Shown: piece after piece, positions 52,713 through 61,660 of the stretch
Layout: each line of letters begins with the position of its first letter
How positions within the stretch are numbered: the stretch's first letter is position 1
DNA from: Planococcus ruber
GTDB lineage: Bacteria; Bacillota; Bacilli; Bacillales_A; Planococcaceae
Assembly (NCBI RefSeq): GCF_022819085.1
Contig: NZ_JALHAG010000001.1
Span: 703,395 to 767,394 of the forward strand
Direction of reading: 5' to 3'
DNA length: 64,000 nucleotides
Position numbers and translations under genes: made by a program
The notes under the pieces: generated by a model
The model's database searches: none
Seen by the model: only the letters and a program-made list of their open reading frames with translations
What the model was told of the DNA's origin: nothing

Positions 52713-52791
52713 GAGCAAAAAAACAAAACTATTCATCATCTTCGCTTTCGGAATGCTGGCGGGTTTTATTATCTCAGCGATTTTCAGATGA
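52711..52791 (+). CDS. Small membrane peptide (26 aa)
   Basis: AAAGGAG lies 8 nt before ATG 52711. The peptide is MSKKTKLFII followed by FAFGMLAGFIISAIFR, one complete membrane helix with a basic start. Its last 18 bases overlap the end of the convergent gene at 52774. It is too short for automatic calling, but the signals are good. Confidence 0.5.
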   Translation: MSKKTKLFIIFAFGMLAGFIISAIFR

Positions 52792-53064
52792 AATTTTTAC
52801 CGGCACCATTGGCAGTAAGATCATATTCAACCATGTCAGCGCAGGAATTGCCAGCAACGGCATAAAAGCTTCTTCGACACTGACACCGAACAACTGCATT
52901 TCATGATCCAAGTTCCAAATGATTGAAACAGTTATGCCGATAATGGCGGTATTAGCTAAGAGAGCTGAAATAAAAATCCTTATTTTGGCCTGCTGCTTGC
53001 TGGCCATCAACCCGGACACAAACATGGAACTCATGAAAGAAAAGACGATCAATAAGAAATTCAA
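52774..53064 (-). CDS. Hypothetical membrane protein (96 aa)
   Basis: Three hydrophobic helices (FLLIVFSFMSSMFVSGLM; IFISALLANTAIIGITVSIIW; FMPLLAIPALTWLNMILL). It starts at TTG 53064, 8 nt after AAGGAG. No family is recognised. It converges on the acetyltransferase/small peptide unit. Confidence 0.65.
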   Translation of the reverse strand: MNFLLIVFSFMSSMFVSGLMASKQQAKIRIFISALLANTAIIGITVSIIWNLDHEMQLFGVSVEEAFMPLLAIPALTWLNMILLPMVPVKISSENR

Positions 53065-53240
53065 TGGAGTGCTCCTTCCTGGAAAAGGGATTACTCATGA
53101 GACTCCATTGTCGAAAAGAAGTTGCGTTTAAGTTAAAAGTATTTTCGATATTTTTTACAATTGATGGAAACTTTTTGCATCTTCAACCGTATATAAGAGA
53201 ACAGATAGGTAGGTTCGGTTATTCGGTGAAAGGAGCGGGT

Positions 53241-54230
53241 GTGTTTATGGGCAGGGGCAGAAAGAATGGATTCAAACCGGAGGAATTTGGAGAACGTTTT
53301 TTGGCAGAAGATTTTACCGTGATTTACCGCCAGTGCATCAAAGAGTTCCGGGAAACGATTGCCCTTCGGGATTTTATCGACTTGGCAAAGTCCTTTAACA
53401 AAGGTGTGAAAAGCTATCGCTTGGCGGATGCAACCAGCATGCCTGGATTTAAGCAATATATCTGGCTGGACGACCGGGAGGAAAAGGCGATCAATGTCGC
53501 TTTCGAGGGCAACGAAATTCAAGGAATGTACATAAAGCCTTACATAACGTATCCGAAAAGCGATAACCAATTCACCAAGACTGAATTCATCATGCCGATT
53601 GCAGAGGACTGGTTTGTGTTTTGGGGCGGGAAAAACGAGTTCATTAATTACCATTACACGTACGAACAGCAGCGCTACGCATATGATTTAGTCGTCCTGA
53701 AGAATGGCCAGACCTACCGCAACCAGGGATTGCGCAATGAAGACTATTACGCTTTCGGCAAAAAAGTAGTGGCCCCTGCCGAAGGGAAAGTCATCAGGAA
53801 AGTGGACGGAATTGCGGACAATCCGCTTGGCGAGATGAATGAGTCGAATCCTGCAGGCAATTATATTGTGCTGGAACATGAACCAAATGAATACAGTTTG
53901 CTGGCGCATTTTAAAAGAGGGTCAATCGGGGTGAGGGAAGGCGACAAGGTGGAATGCGGTCAATTTTTAGGGAGATGCGGCAATTCCGGAAATTCATCGG
54001 AAGCGCATATCCACTTTCAAGTGATGGATTCACCGGAAATGGATCAGGGCATTTCGTTGAACATCCGGTTTAAAGACGGCCTGGAGCCGATCCAAGGAGA
54101 TACTGTTCATGCGGCTGTCATGGAAAAGAAACCGCAGAAACTGGATGCATTTGATAAAGCGGAAGTTGCGTTTTCGTTGTCTGATTTCTTCTTATTCATA
54201 CCAAGGCTGCTCAGGCAGCTTTTCAAATAA
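53241..54230 (+). CDS. M23-family metallopeptidase-domain protein
   Basis: The N-terminal 130 residues form an NTF2-like domain (FGERFLAEDFTVIYRQCIKEF). The C-terminal M23 domain has QQRYAYDLVVL (metal Asp), the AYGKKVVAPAEGKV-type turn, LAHFKRGSIGVREGDKV and HIHFQVM (zinc His pair), and is the LytM/lysostaphin fold that cuts peptidoglycan cross-links. The first family His is not obvious: the expected HxxxxxxxD block reads NYHYTYEQQRYAYD. No signal peptide is seen from this start. GTG 53241 (5 nt after AAAGGAG) or ATG 53247 (11 nt) may be used. Confidence 0.85.
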   Translation: MFMGRGRKNGFKPEEFGERFLAEDFTVIYRQCIKEFRETIALRDFIDLAKSFNKGVKSYRLADATSMPGFKQYIWLDDREEKAINVAFEGNEIQGMYIKPYITYPKSDNQFTKTEFIMPIAEDWFVFWGGKNEFINYHYTYEQQRYAYDLVVLKNGQTYRNQGLRNEDYYAFGKKVVAPAEGKVIRKVDGIADNPLGEMNESNPAGNYIVLEHEPNEYSLLAHFKRGSIGVREGDKVECGQFLGRCGNSGNSSEAHIHFQVMDSPEMDQGISLNIRFKDGLEPIQGDTVHAAVMEKKPQKLDAFDKAEVAFSLSDFFLFIPRLLRQLFK

Positions 54231-54309
54231 GTGATTTTGGCTTATGCGTACCTGTAACTGAATGGCTAACTGCACGTCTACTCTGAAAAGCTGAAAGTGG
54301 GAATGGTCG

Positions 54310-55086
54310 ATGAAAAAGACAATACTCCTGATTTTAATGGTGCTATTTCTTGCAGCATGCGGTGCGGAAGAGTCCCCGGCTGCTTCCCTGGAAGAGATGC
54401 AAGAGGATGCTGTAAATGCCAAGCCGCAGATTCAGGAAGAAGGCCCGGCACTGACCGTTGATTGGGTCGATTTTATCCAATGGGAAGGAAACCATTACCT
54501 AGCGTCAGACTCTGCTGTCCTTGAAGATCCGGAAAAAATCAGCGGAAAAGCGGGGGAAGTGGCATTCAACGTCAGTGACAATATCAATTCCACTTCATAT
54601 AAAGTGAAAAATGGAGATGCAGCTTTCTGGGAGCCGGGCACCGAACTTTATCATATAGATGGACTGCCGGATTTTTTGGCCGTGAAAGACCCTTCGGAAA
54701 TTAGCGGGTACAGACTGTACTTGGATAACGCGAAAAGCGAGAAGTATCCGCAGCATTTCAAAGACCTCAAACTGGAGGGAATAAAAAAAATTGAAATTTA
54801 CGATCCGTTCTTCGATGAGAATGCCAGCTCACCTAAGCTGCTCAATACGCTGGAAGATGAGGAAAATGTGCAGGGGTTTTTGAAAATGCTGACAGGGGAG
54901 CATGCACCGCAAGATCCCGAGCTGATCACCAATCCGCCGGATCCTGAAATTTATGCAGCTGTTTTGCATAATGGCGAAGACCTCGCAAGAAAGTTCCATA
55001 TTTATAAAGAAGGCAAGCAATGGCTATGGTATCCGTGGGACCGAGAATTCCTGCCGGAAGAAATGGGTTCTTATATCGAAAAGTAA
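54310..55086 (+). CDS. Hypothetical lipoprotein (258 aa)
   Basis: The signal sequence ends LFLAACGAE, a lipobox, so it is surface-anchored. The rest shows a repeated style of VDWVDFIQWEGNHYLASDS and GEVAFNVSDN, then GTELYHIDGLPDFLAVK, a strand-rich layout common in Firmicutes lipoproteins of unknown role. A terminator follows. Confidence 0.75.
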   Translation: MKKTILLILMVLFLAACGAEESPAASLEEMQEDAVNAKPQIQEEGPALTVDWVDFIQWEGNHYLASDSAVLEDPEKISGKAGEVAFNVSDNINSTSYKVKNGDAAFWEPGTELYHIDGLPDFLAVKDPSEISGYRLYLDNAKSEKYPQHFKDLKLEGIKKIEIYDPFFDENASSPKLLNTLEDEENVQGFLKMLTGEHAPQDPELITNPPDPEIYAAVLHNGEDLARKFHIYKEGKQWLWYPWDREFLPEEMGSYIEK

Positions 55087-55110
55087 AGCCAATTGAATAA
55101 AAATGAACAT

Positions 55111-55151
55111 CAAAAATGAGCTTGGGGGAAAGTTTCCAAGCTCATTTTTCG
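55111..55151. terminator. Bidirectional terminator near 55.1 kb
   Basis: AAAAATGAGCTTGG and CCAAGCTCATTTTT form a perfect 14-bp stem. It serves the convergent genes at 54310 and 55153. Confidence 0.92.
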
Positions 55152-55152
55152 G

Positions 55153-55338
55153 TTAAAACGGGCCTTGATTGTCGCCTCGTCCAGCATGCCGTCGGGCCTC
55201 AGCCTCTGCCGAATTCTGGTTTAGTGTATTCTCCGATTTATACGGAGTGTATTTCCCGCGTGTCACTTTATCCACGAGAAAAGCCACTAAGAAGATTGCC
55301 GCTAGAGATCCCCAAAATAACCACATCATCCAATGCAT
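55153..55338 (-). CDS. Small membrane protein (61 aa)
   Basis: One N-terminal helix (HWMMWLFWGSLAAIFLVAFLV) and a polar tail. AAGGAGGAG lies 6 nt before ATG 55338; ATG 55356 precedes that site and ATG 55344 touches it. Unknown function; similar short proteins are common in Bacilli. Confidence 0.65.
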   Translation of the reverse strand: MHWMMWLFWGSLAAIFLVAFLVDKVTRGKYTPYKSENTLNQNSAEAEARRHAGRGDNQGPF

Positions 55339-55463
55339 ATTCATCTCCTCCTTCATGTATTTAACGTTTGTTCAGTTCAGTTAATAGTTAGTATACGGAT
55401 GAATTGGAAAAAAGTTTCAATAGTCAGTTAATGGAATGAAATTTCAACCGAGCCCATTTAGCC

Positions 55464-55512
55464 AACAAAACAAACAGAGTTGTCCCAAACTGCTTTTGAG
55501 ACAACTCTGTTT
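55464..55512 (-). terminator. Terminator of the SRPBCC gene
   Basis: AAACAGAGTTGTCTCAAA and its near-complement TTTGGGACAACTCTGTTT pair on the minus strand directly after the stop codon, followed by GTTTTG. Confidence 0.8.
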
Positions 55513-55513
55513 A

Positions 55514-55909
55514 TTAACGGTTCGGCAATTCCCGGCCTTCCGCAAACGCTTTAAGGTTCGCGAGGCTCAGTTCGAATCCGTCCATATTGATGTGGACGCG
55601 CGTCCCATCTTCTTCGGGCGAAAGATCAAAGACGAATTTCAGCCCGTCCACGTCAGAAGAATAGGAGAAGCGGCTGTTCGGAATGACTTCTTCAATCGTG
55701 AAGATCATTTCGACGTGTTCGCCTTCCTCCAATTGGTTGTGTTCATTCGGTATTAATGTGAAAACGGCTTTTTCCCCGGCTTCTAAGCGTGGAATTGTCC
55801 ATTCAGAACCGGGTGCGTACCAAGTGGAAAAGCTTCCATCAATCGTCAAGGCTTTCCAGACGGTATCCAAATCGGCATCGATAAAGACAGAACGTTGATC
55901 AACATTCAT
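55514..55909 (-). CDS. SRPBCC/AHSA1-domain protein
   Basis: A 131-residue START-like fold protein: VFIDADLDTVWKALT at the start, FSTWYAPGSEWTIPRLEAGEK, and the helix NLKAFAEGRELP at the end. AHSA1-domain proteins bind hydrophobic ligands or act as Hsp90 activator relatives; many stand-alone ones are uncharacterised. GGGAGG is 8 nt before ATG 55909. Confidence 0.88.
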   Translation of the reverse strand: MNVDQRSVFIDADLDTVWKALTIDGSFSTWYAPGSEWTIPRLEAGEKAVFTLIPNEHNQLEEGEHVEMIFTIEEVIPNSRFSYSSDVDGLKFVFDLSPEEDGTRVHINMDGFELSLANLKAFAEGRELPNR

Positions 55910-56050
55910 CGGAAGGACCTCCCATTTCTTTACATCGTATCGAATCTCCCTATTATTTTCAACTTTCAGGCAAAAGAATCCTGCCGGCAGTTGTAACCCA
56001 AGGAAGAAAATGAAAGAATGAAAGAAATAGACATCCAGGGGGAATGGAAA

Positions 56051-57079
56051 ATGAAAGTGGAAGAGAAAGCAATTGGCATGGTCGGCGGAAAAACGGTGAA
56101 GTCATTTACTGTCAGCAATTCAAAGGGCATGGAAGCGACTTTCCTTGAATGGGGCTGCGCAATTCAGGAAATCCGGGTACCGGATCAGTTCGGCACCATA
56201 GAAAATGTGGTATTGGGCTATGAAACGCTGGAAGAATACATAAATGACCCGGCTTTTCTTGGCGTTATCGTGGGGCGGGTAGCGGGACGCATCCAGCATG
56301 CGGAGCTTCTAATCGACGGCGAATCCTTTAAACTGCCGGAAAATGACGGAGGCAATACGCTTCACGGAGGCCCTGAAGGATTTCACCGGAAGGTTTGGGA
56401 AGGCCGGGCAGAAGTCGACGACAGTGAAGTGCGTATTATTTTTACCTATACCAGTGGAGACGGCGAGCAGGGCTTTCCGGGACGGCTTGAAGCCGAAGTG
56501 ATCTATGCCGTGAACGAAAACAGCGAATTGGCGATCCGCTACCGGGCTGTGTCTGACAAAAAGACAGCGGTCAATTTAACGAACCATTCGTATTTTAATT
56601 TAAGCGGCGGATTGAAGCGGAATGCTTTAGATCATGTGCTGACGATGGAGAGTGAGCAATTTGTTGAACTGGATTCTTCCCTTATTCCTACAGGTAATGC
56701 GCTTAATGTAGAGGATTCAGTATTTGATTTTCGGACGGGCCGAACGATAGCTGACGGCATTTCGTCAACGCATCCGCAAATCGAAATGGTGGGCGACGGC
56801 TACGACCATCCGTTTTTATTGAACGGGGCAGGCCTGTCGAAAATGAAACTCGAAGATCCCGAAAGCGGGAGGGTGATGGAAGTGAAAACCGACCGGCCGG
56901 CAGTGATTTTCTTTTCGGGCAATAATCTGGACGGCGGCATCCAGCTGAAAGAACGCAAGTCCGAACGGCATCTCGGCATCTGCCTGGAAACGCAAATTGC
57001 ACCGGGGAATCCGGAAGCGATTTTGCTGGATGCGGGCGAGGCGTTTGAGGCAAACACGACATTCCGTTTTAAAAACTAG
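56051..57079 (+). CDS. galM: Aldose 1-epimerase (galactose mutarotase)
   Basis: This enzyme interconverts alpha and beta anomers of aldoses. The 342-residue protein keeps the active-site groups: NTLHGGPEGFHRKVW (His), NLTNHSYFNL (catalytic His), GDGYDHPFLL and ICLETQ (catalytic Glu). GGGGG lies 9-13 nt before ATG 56051; the frame from 56018 contains the ribosome site. No galKTE genes are nearby, so the sugar pathway it serves is not shown. Confidence 0.93.
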   Translation: MKVEEKAIGMVGGKTVKSFTVSNSKGMEATFLEWGCAIQEIRVPDQFGTIENVVLGYETLEEYINDPAFLGVIVGRVAGRIQHAELLIDGESFKLPENDGGNTLHGGPEGFHRKVWEGRAEVDDSEVRIIFTYTSGDGEQGFPGRLEAEVIYAVNENSELAIRYRAVSDKKTAVNLTNHSYFNLSGGLKRNALDHVLTMESEQFVELDSSLIPTGNALNVEDSVFDFRTGRTIADGISSTHPQIEMVGDGYDHPFLLNGAGLSKMKLEDPESGRVMEVKTDRPAVIFFSGNNLDGGIQLKERKSERHLGICLETQIAPGNPEAILLDAGEAFEANTTFRFKN

Positions 57080-57145
57080 GAACTTCTTTTTGGGTGAACC
57101 GTATATAAAACGAAGAAGAATTTCAGAACAGAGGAGGGGAAGACC

Positions 57146-57448
57146 GTGCCGACATGCCAAAATTGCGGACAGCAATGGAGTTGGAAGAACGCCTTCCAGA
57201 AATACATCAAACTCAATAAAGGAATGGAATGTCCTCATTGCGGCGAAATCCAGTATGTGACGTCCAAGAGCCGGAAGCAATCGAGCGCATACAGCATCCC
57301 GCCTTTACTGATCCTGATTTTCAGCAATTTGCTGTTTGATTTAAGCATTCCGGTGTATATCATGCTGGCAGCTGTTCTATTTGCGGCAACGCTGGTGTTT
57401 TACCCATTTAAGATGGAGTTGACCAGCAAAGACGAACCGTTATGGTGA
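57146..57448 (+). CDS. Small zinc-ribbon membrane protein (cxxc_20_cxxc family)
   Basis: CQNC and CPHC, spaced about 20 residues apart within the first 33 residues, form the ribbon of the TIGR04104 family. Two membrane helices follow (IPPLLILIFSNLLFDL; PVYIMLAAVLFAATLVFY). GTG 57146 has AGGAGGGG upstream. Function unknown. Confidence 0.85.
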   Translation: MPTCQNCGQQWSWKNAFQKYIKLNKGMECPHCGEIQYVTSKSRKQSSAYSIPPLLILIFSNLLFDLSIPVYIMLAAVLFAATLVFYPFKMELTSKDEPLW

Positions 57449-57482
57449 GTCTTGCACTGGAATTTAGAGGGGAGGAAGCCGA

Positions 57483-58457
57483 ATGAAGCCGAAAGTTTTT
57501 ATTGCCAGACCGGTTTCGCCGGAAGTGGAAGCTTACATAGCGAAGCATTGCGACTATAAAATCTGGAAGAATCCTGAGAAGATTCCGAACCATATTCTGC
57601 TCGAGGAAGCAAATAAGGTGGACGGCTTGCTTGTGCAGAACGCCGCTGTGACGCGGGACTTTCTTTCGCAGCTGCCGAATTTGAAAGTTATCAGCAACAC
57701 GGCGGTCGGCTACGACTCATTTGATCTGGATGCCATGAAGGAATTTGCCGTCATCGGCACCCATACGCCATTTGTTTTGGATGAAACCGTAGCCGATTTG
57801 GTTCTCGCGCTGATCTTGTCTGCCGCGAGAAGAGTGCCGGAGTTGAATAACTACGTAAAACAAGGGCAGTGGAATAAAGACACAAAAGCGGAGGAGCTTT
57901 TCGGCACGGATGTGCACCATGCAACGCTGGGTATTGTCGGGATGGGGCGCATTGGCGAAAAGATCGCACGGCGAGCAGTCTTCGGCTTTGAGATGAACGT
58001 CCTTTACCACGCGACAACGCCGAAGCCTGACCTTGACGAAAAATACGGCATGCGATACAGTGAGCTGGACGAACTGCTTTCGAAATCCGATTTTGTTGTC
58101 TTGATCGTTCCGCTCACCGATTCGACCCGCCACATGCTAAGCCGGGACCAATTCCGGCGCATGAAATCTTCCGCTTACTTGATCAATGCGGCAAGAGGGG
58201 CAGTGGTCGATGAGTCTGCTTTGATCGAAGCGTTGAAGTCCGGTGAGATTGCGGGAGCGGCGCTCGACGTCTTTGAAAAGGAGCCGGTCGATTCCGATAA
58301 TCCGCTTTTGAAGATGAAGCAAGTGACTGCGCTTCCGCACATCGGCTCAGCGACTGCGAAAACCCGCGAAGCGATGGTCATGAAGGCGGCCGAGAATTTA
58401 GTAGCGGGTGTAACTGGGAAAGTTCCGGAGAATGTGATGAAAGAGTTGAAGACTTAA
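57483..58457 (+). CDS. D-2-hydroxyacid dehydrogenase (glyoxylate/hydroxypyruvate reductase-like)
   Basis: The 324-residue NAD(P)-dependent dehydrogenase has the Rossmann motif LGIVGMGRIGEKIA, the substrate/catalytic residues Arg (NAARGAVVD), Glu (DVFEKEP) and His (LPHIGSAT), and the entry segment SNTAVGYDSFD. It reduces 2-oxo acids such as glyoxylate, hydroxypyruvate or 2-ketogluconate. AGGGGAGG precedes ATG 57483. It may be read with the zinc-ribbon gene 34 nt upstream. Confidence 0.92.
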   Translation: MKPKVFIARPVSPEVEAYIAKHCDYKIWKNPEKIPNHILLEEANKVDGLLVQNAAVTRDFLSQLPNLKVISNTAVGYDSFDLDAMKEFAVIGTHTPFVLDETVADLVLALILSAARRVPELNNYVKQGQWNKDTKAEELFGTDVHHATLGIVGMGRIGEKIARRAVFGFEMNVLYHATTPKPDLDEKYGMRYSELDELLSKSDFVVLIVPLTDSTRHMLSRDQFRRMKSSAYLINAARGAVVDESALIEALKSGEIAGAALDVFEKEPVDSDNPLLKMKQVTALPHIGSATAKTREAMVMKAAENLVAGVTGKVPENVMKELKT

Positions 58458-58465
58458 AATTAAAG

Positions 58466-58514
58466 TGAAAAGCCAGCTGCAGGGGTCAAATCCTCTTGCA
58501 GCTGGCTTTTTTAA
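58466..58514. terminator. Bidirectional terminator near 58.5 kb
   Basis: AAAAGCCAGCTGCA and TGCAGCTGGCTTTT form a 14-bp stem with a T-run; it separates the dehydrogenase from the convergent lyase gene. Confidence 0.9.
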
Positions 58515-58530
58515 TGCATGTAAATAATGG

Positions 58531-59406
58531 CTAGACTTTCATCACCATGCCATCCAACCGCTTCTCCATCTGTTCTTCCATCCAAAGTGCAGTTTCAATC
58601 AGCTTTTGAAGGTCGGTGCCGGTGTCGACGCCCATGCCAGCAAACATATTGACCATGTCTTCCGTACAGACGTTGCCGACCGCTTTTGGGGCGAATGGAC
58701 AGCCGCCAAGCCCTGCGATGGACGAATCGAAGCGGCGGATTCCAGCCTGGTAGCCTGCTAGGACATTTGCGAGCCCGAGCCCGCGGGTGTTATGGAAATG
58801 GAGGCCGAGTTTGATGTCGTCTCCGTAATGGCGTTGGAAGCGATTGACGACTTCTGCGACCTGAACGGGATTGGCAAGCCCTGTCGTATCCGCCAGAACA
58901 ATTTCGGAAGCGCCAGCTTTCACGAAGGCTTCAGAAATTTCGAGTACACGGTCGACTGGCACTTCTCCTGAATAGGGGCAGCCAAATGCTGTTCCGAGAA
59001 CACCGGTGACAGGCTTTTTCGCAGCGACTGCTTCCTGGATCACTGTAATATGCTCGGCGACATTTTGATCGACGGTTTTCCGGGCGTTCTTCAAATTGAA
59101 CGCGTCGCTCGTAGTGGTGACGATATGAAAGATGTCTACATCGGTTTTCATTGCCCGTTCCATACCGGAATAATTGAGGATCAAGCCTGCATACTTCACG
59201 CCATCTACACGAGGAACCCGTTTCATCACTTCCTCCGCATCGGCCATTTGCGGGACGACTTTCGGATTTACAAAAGATACCGCTTCGATTTTCTTGATGC
59301 CCGCATCAATGAGGCGCGTAATCATTTCCACTTTCTGGTCGGTGCTGATCGGCTTTTTTTCATTTTGCAGGCCATCACGGGGCCCGACTTCACAGATTTC
59401 AATCAT
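58531..59406 (-). CDS. HMG-CoA lyase family protein (possible citramalyl-CoA lyase)
   Basis: A 291-residue TIM-barrel lyase: CEVGPRDGLQNEK at the start (metal Asp and catalytic Arg), VSFVNPKVVPQMAD, LADTTGLANP, LHFHNTRGLGLAN (metal His pair) and the active-site Cys loop GLGGCPFAP. HMG-CoA lyase makes acetyl-CoA and acetoacetate in leucine breakdown, but no other leucine-breakdown genes are here. The family also includes citramalyl-CoA lyases (acetyl-CoA plus pyruvate). With a CoA-transferase and a LeuCD-type dehydratase opposite, the second is plausible. Its start overlaps the end of the GntR gene by 8 nt. Confidence 0.88.
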   Translation of the reverse strand: MIEICEVGPRDGLQNEKKPISTDQKVEMITRLIDAGIKKIEAVSFVNPKVVPQMADAEEVMKRVPRVDGVKYAGLILNYSGMERAMKTDVDIFHIVTTTSDAFNLKNARKTVDQNVAEHITVIQEAVAAKKPVTGVLGTAFGCPYSGEVPVDRVLEISEAFVKAGASEIVLADTTGLANPVQVAEVVNRFQRHYGDDIKLGLHFHNTRGLGLANVLAGYQAGIRRFDSSIAGLGGCPFAPKAVGNVCTEDMVNMFAGMGVDTGTDLQKLIETALWMEEQMEKRLDGMVMKV

Positions 59407-60076
59407 TTATTGCTTCCCCTTTCCATAGATGGATTTGCGGTTTGTTCAATTGGATGAGAACGTCATCGCGTCCCTGGTAAATATGTTCCTGCATCGCGAT
59501 TTTTGCCCGTTCCGGCTCCTGGTTTTCAATGGCTTTTAGAATCGTTTTATGGACTTCCAATGAACGCAGTAATTGCCGTTCGTTATACCAATAAAATGAA
59601 CGGAAAATAATAGGCACCACGACAAGCTTGGCAATATGGGCTCTCAAGTGTTCATTTTTGGCAGCTTTGAAGATTTCTTCATGGAAATCCTGATTCGCTT
59701 GCTGGATATTCTTAATGGTTTCAATATCGGATCGCTCAAGTTTGGTGATGGCTTGTTCATAAGCTGTATTTTTTTCGCGCATCCGTTCAAGTTCCTCATC
59801 GGTGCGGTTCAGTGCAGCTTCGCTGGCCCCGTGGCTTTCGAGCAATGCGCGGAGATTATAGATTTGACGAATATCCTTAATGGAAAATTCCTTGACGATA
59901 TAGCCTCTTCGTTTATAGGGAATAATCAGGCCGTCGGACTCCAATTGTTTGATGGCATCACGGATCGGGGTGCGGCTTACTTGAAGCGATTCGGCTAAAG
60001 CTTCTTCCGTCAAGCGTGTTCCAGGCTCATATTCGCCAATAATAATGGCATTTTTGATGGCGTTATATGGATTCAT
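59399..60076 (-). CDS. GntR-family (FCD) transcriptional regulator
   Basis: The winged helix (LTEEALAESLQVSRTPIRDAIKQLESDGLI) is followed by an FCD ligand domain with helix IYNLRALLESHGASEA and later HKTILKAIENQE, where metal and carboxylate ligands bind in this class. FCD regulators commonly sense organic acids. The gene is cotranscribed with the lyase and divergent from the CoA-transferase operon. ATTGTATACA boxes lie in both promoter regions, making it the likely local repressor. Confidence 0.93.
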   Translation of the reverse strand: MNPYNAIKNAIIIGEYEPGTRLTEEALAESLQVSRTPIRDAIKQLESDGLIIPYKRRGYIVKEFSIKDIRQIYNLRALLESHGASEAALNRTDEELERMREKNTAYEQAITKLERSDIETIKNIQQANQDFHEEIFKAAKNEHLRAHIAKLVVVPIIFRSFYWYNERQLLRSLEVHKTILKAIENQEPERAKIAMQEHIYQGRDDVLIQLNKPQIHLWKGEAIND

Positions 60077-60096
60077 AATTCCTTCACCTCGAACTT

Positions 60097-60108
60097 ATTG
60101 TATACAAT
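60097..60108. promoter_or_regulatory. GntR operator, first copy
   Basis: ATTGTATACAAT is a perfect 12-bp palindrome, 20 nt before the GntR start codon. It shares ATTGTATACA with the copy in the divergent promoter, so autoregulation is likely. Confidence 0.7.
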
Positions 60109-60204
60109 AGGATATTTTAAATCAAATGAATTATTTTAAATTTTAAAAATTGGTTATAAATTCAATGGAATTAGAGGAATTCTTAATAAATATCAGAAAA
60201 CGTG

Positions 60205-60233
60205 TTGACTCATTGTATACAGTGTGATATTTT
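60205..60233 (+). promoter_or_regulatory. CoA-transferase operon promoter with GntR operator in the spacer
   Basis: TTGACT (60205-60210) and TATTTT (60228-60233) have a 17-bp spacer. The operator ATTGTATACAGT (60212-60223) lies wholly inside it, so a bound regulator would block RNA polymerase. About 140 nt of A/T-rich leader follow before the first gene. Confidence 0.7.
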
Positions 60234-60375
60234 TTTATCAATTGCTAATTGTTTGAAAAATTAAATTTCAAGGGTCTTCGATTTATAGAAGGTACAGGCA
60301 ATTAAAAAATGTTCTGCTTTCTAAATAATTGAGAAAGCGTTTCCACTTATTGAAATAAACCTGGAGGTGCAATAA

Positions 60376-61641
60376 ATGAAAATTGAAAACGAAGAAGCCG
60401 TGTATGAAAATGCGAATCTGGGAACCGCCACTTTGGATGAACAGCAGGAAAGAACACCATTAGAAGGGATTCGCGTCCTTGAGCTAGGGACGCTGCTGGC
60501 CGGACCTTTCACTGGCCGGATGCTCGGCGATTTCGGTGCTGAAATTATTAAGATTGAAGCACCGGACAAAGCGGACCCAATGAGGCAATGGGGCCAGCAA
60601 AAAGATGGGGAAGGGCTATGGTGGCCGATCCAATCCCGCAACAAGAAATCTGTGACGTTGAATCTCCGGACAGAAGAAGGGCAGGAGATTTTTAAGGAAT
60701 TGGTCAAGGAAGCAGATATCATCATCGAAAATTTCCGGCCAGGAACGATGGAAAAGTGGAATCTCTCCTATGAAACACTATCCGAAATCAATCCGAAAAT
60801 TATTATGACCAGAACTTCCGGCTATGGCCAAACGGGTCCATACCGCAAACGGGCAGGATTCGGGAGCGTCGGGGAAGCGATGGGCGGCATACGCCACGTG
60901 ACGGGCTTCCCAGACCGTGCCCCTTCGCGAATCGGTGTATCAATCGGTGATACACTTGCTGCGCTGTTTGCGACGATCGGAACGCTGACCGCTTTGAATG
61001 AGCGCCATTTTTCCGGAAAAGGGCAAATGGTTGACACAGCCATTTACGAATCGGTTTTCTCGGTCATGGAAAGTACGGTGCCGGATTATCTTTTAGCCGG
61101 CTATGTGCGTGAACGCATGGGCAATATCTTGCCAGGCGTTGCCCCTTCGAATATTTATTTGACGAAAGAAGGAACGTATATCGTCATCGGGGCCAATGCA
61201 GACGGCGTCTTCAAACGTCTATGTGAAGCGATGGGGCGTCCGGAGCTATTCGAAGACCCGCGCTACCGCACGCATCACGCGCGAAGCGAACACATGACGG
61301 AATTGGATCAATTGATCGAAGATTGGACGAAGACGCAGGATACAGCAGAGGTGCTTGAACTGCTTAGTGAAAAAGGTGTGCCATCTGGCCGCATTTATTC
61401 GGCTAAAGACATCGTCGAAGATCCGCATTATGCAGCACGGGACATGATCATCAAAACAGAGCACCCGGTTCTCGGTGAATTCCCAATGCCGGGCGTCGTT
61501 CCGAAGCTCAGCCGGACGCCGGGGAAAGTCCAGCATGTCGGGGCAGAAACCATTGGCAAAGACAATGCAGCCGTTTACGGAAAACTCCTGAATTTCGATG
61601 AAGATAAATTGAAAGAATTAAAGGATAACCAAATCATTTAA
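60376..61641 (+). CDS. CaiB/BaiF (class III) CoA-transferase
   Basis: The 421-residue enzyme moves CoA between carboxylic acids without a ping-pong release of the donor acid. It has LEGIRVLELGTLLAGPF, FGAEIIKIEAP, NLRTEEGQEIF, SYGQTGPY-type turn (SGYGQTGPYRKRAGFG), GGIRHVTGFPD and VPSGRIYSAKDIVEDPHY. Related enzymes use succinyl-CoA with citramalate, mesaconate or itaconate. GGAGGTG precedes ATG 60376. It leads an operon with leuC- and leuD-type genes, so the acid activated is probably a product of that dehydratase. Confidence 0.92.
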   Translation: MKIENEEAVYENANLGTATLDEQQERTPLEGIRVLELGTLLAGPFTGRMLGDFGAEIIKIEAPDKADPMRQWGQQKDGEGLWWPIQSRNKKSVTLNLRTEEGQEIFKELVKEADIIIENFRPGTMEKWNLSYETLSEINPKIIMTRTSGYGQTGPYRKRAGFGSVGEAMGGIRHVTGFPDRAPSRIGVSIGDTLAALFATIGTLTALNERHFSGKGQMVDTAIYESVFSVMESTVPDYLLAGYVRERMGNILPGVAPSNIYLTKEGTYIVIGANADGVFKRLCEAMGRPELFEDPRYRTHHARSEHMTELDQLIEDWTKTQDTAEVLELLSEKGVPSGRIYSAKDIVEDPHYAARDMIIKTEHPVLGEFPMPGVVPKLSRTPGKVQHVGAETIGKDNAAVYGKLLNFDEDKLKELKDNQII

Positions 61642-61660
61642 GTGAAAGAAGGGAGCCGTT

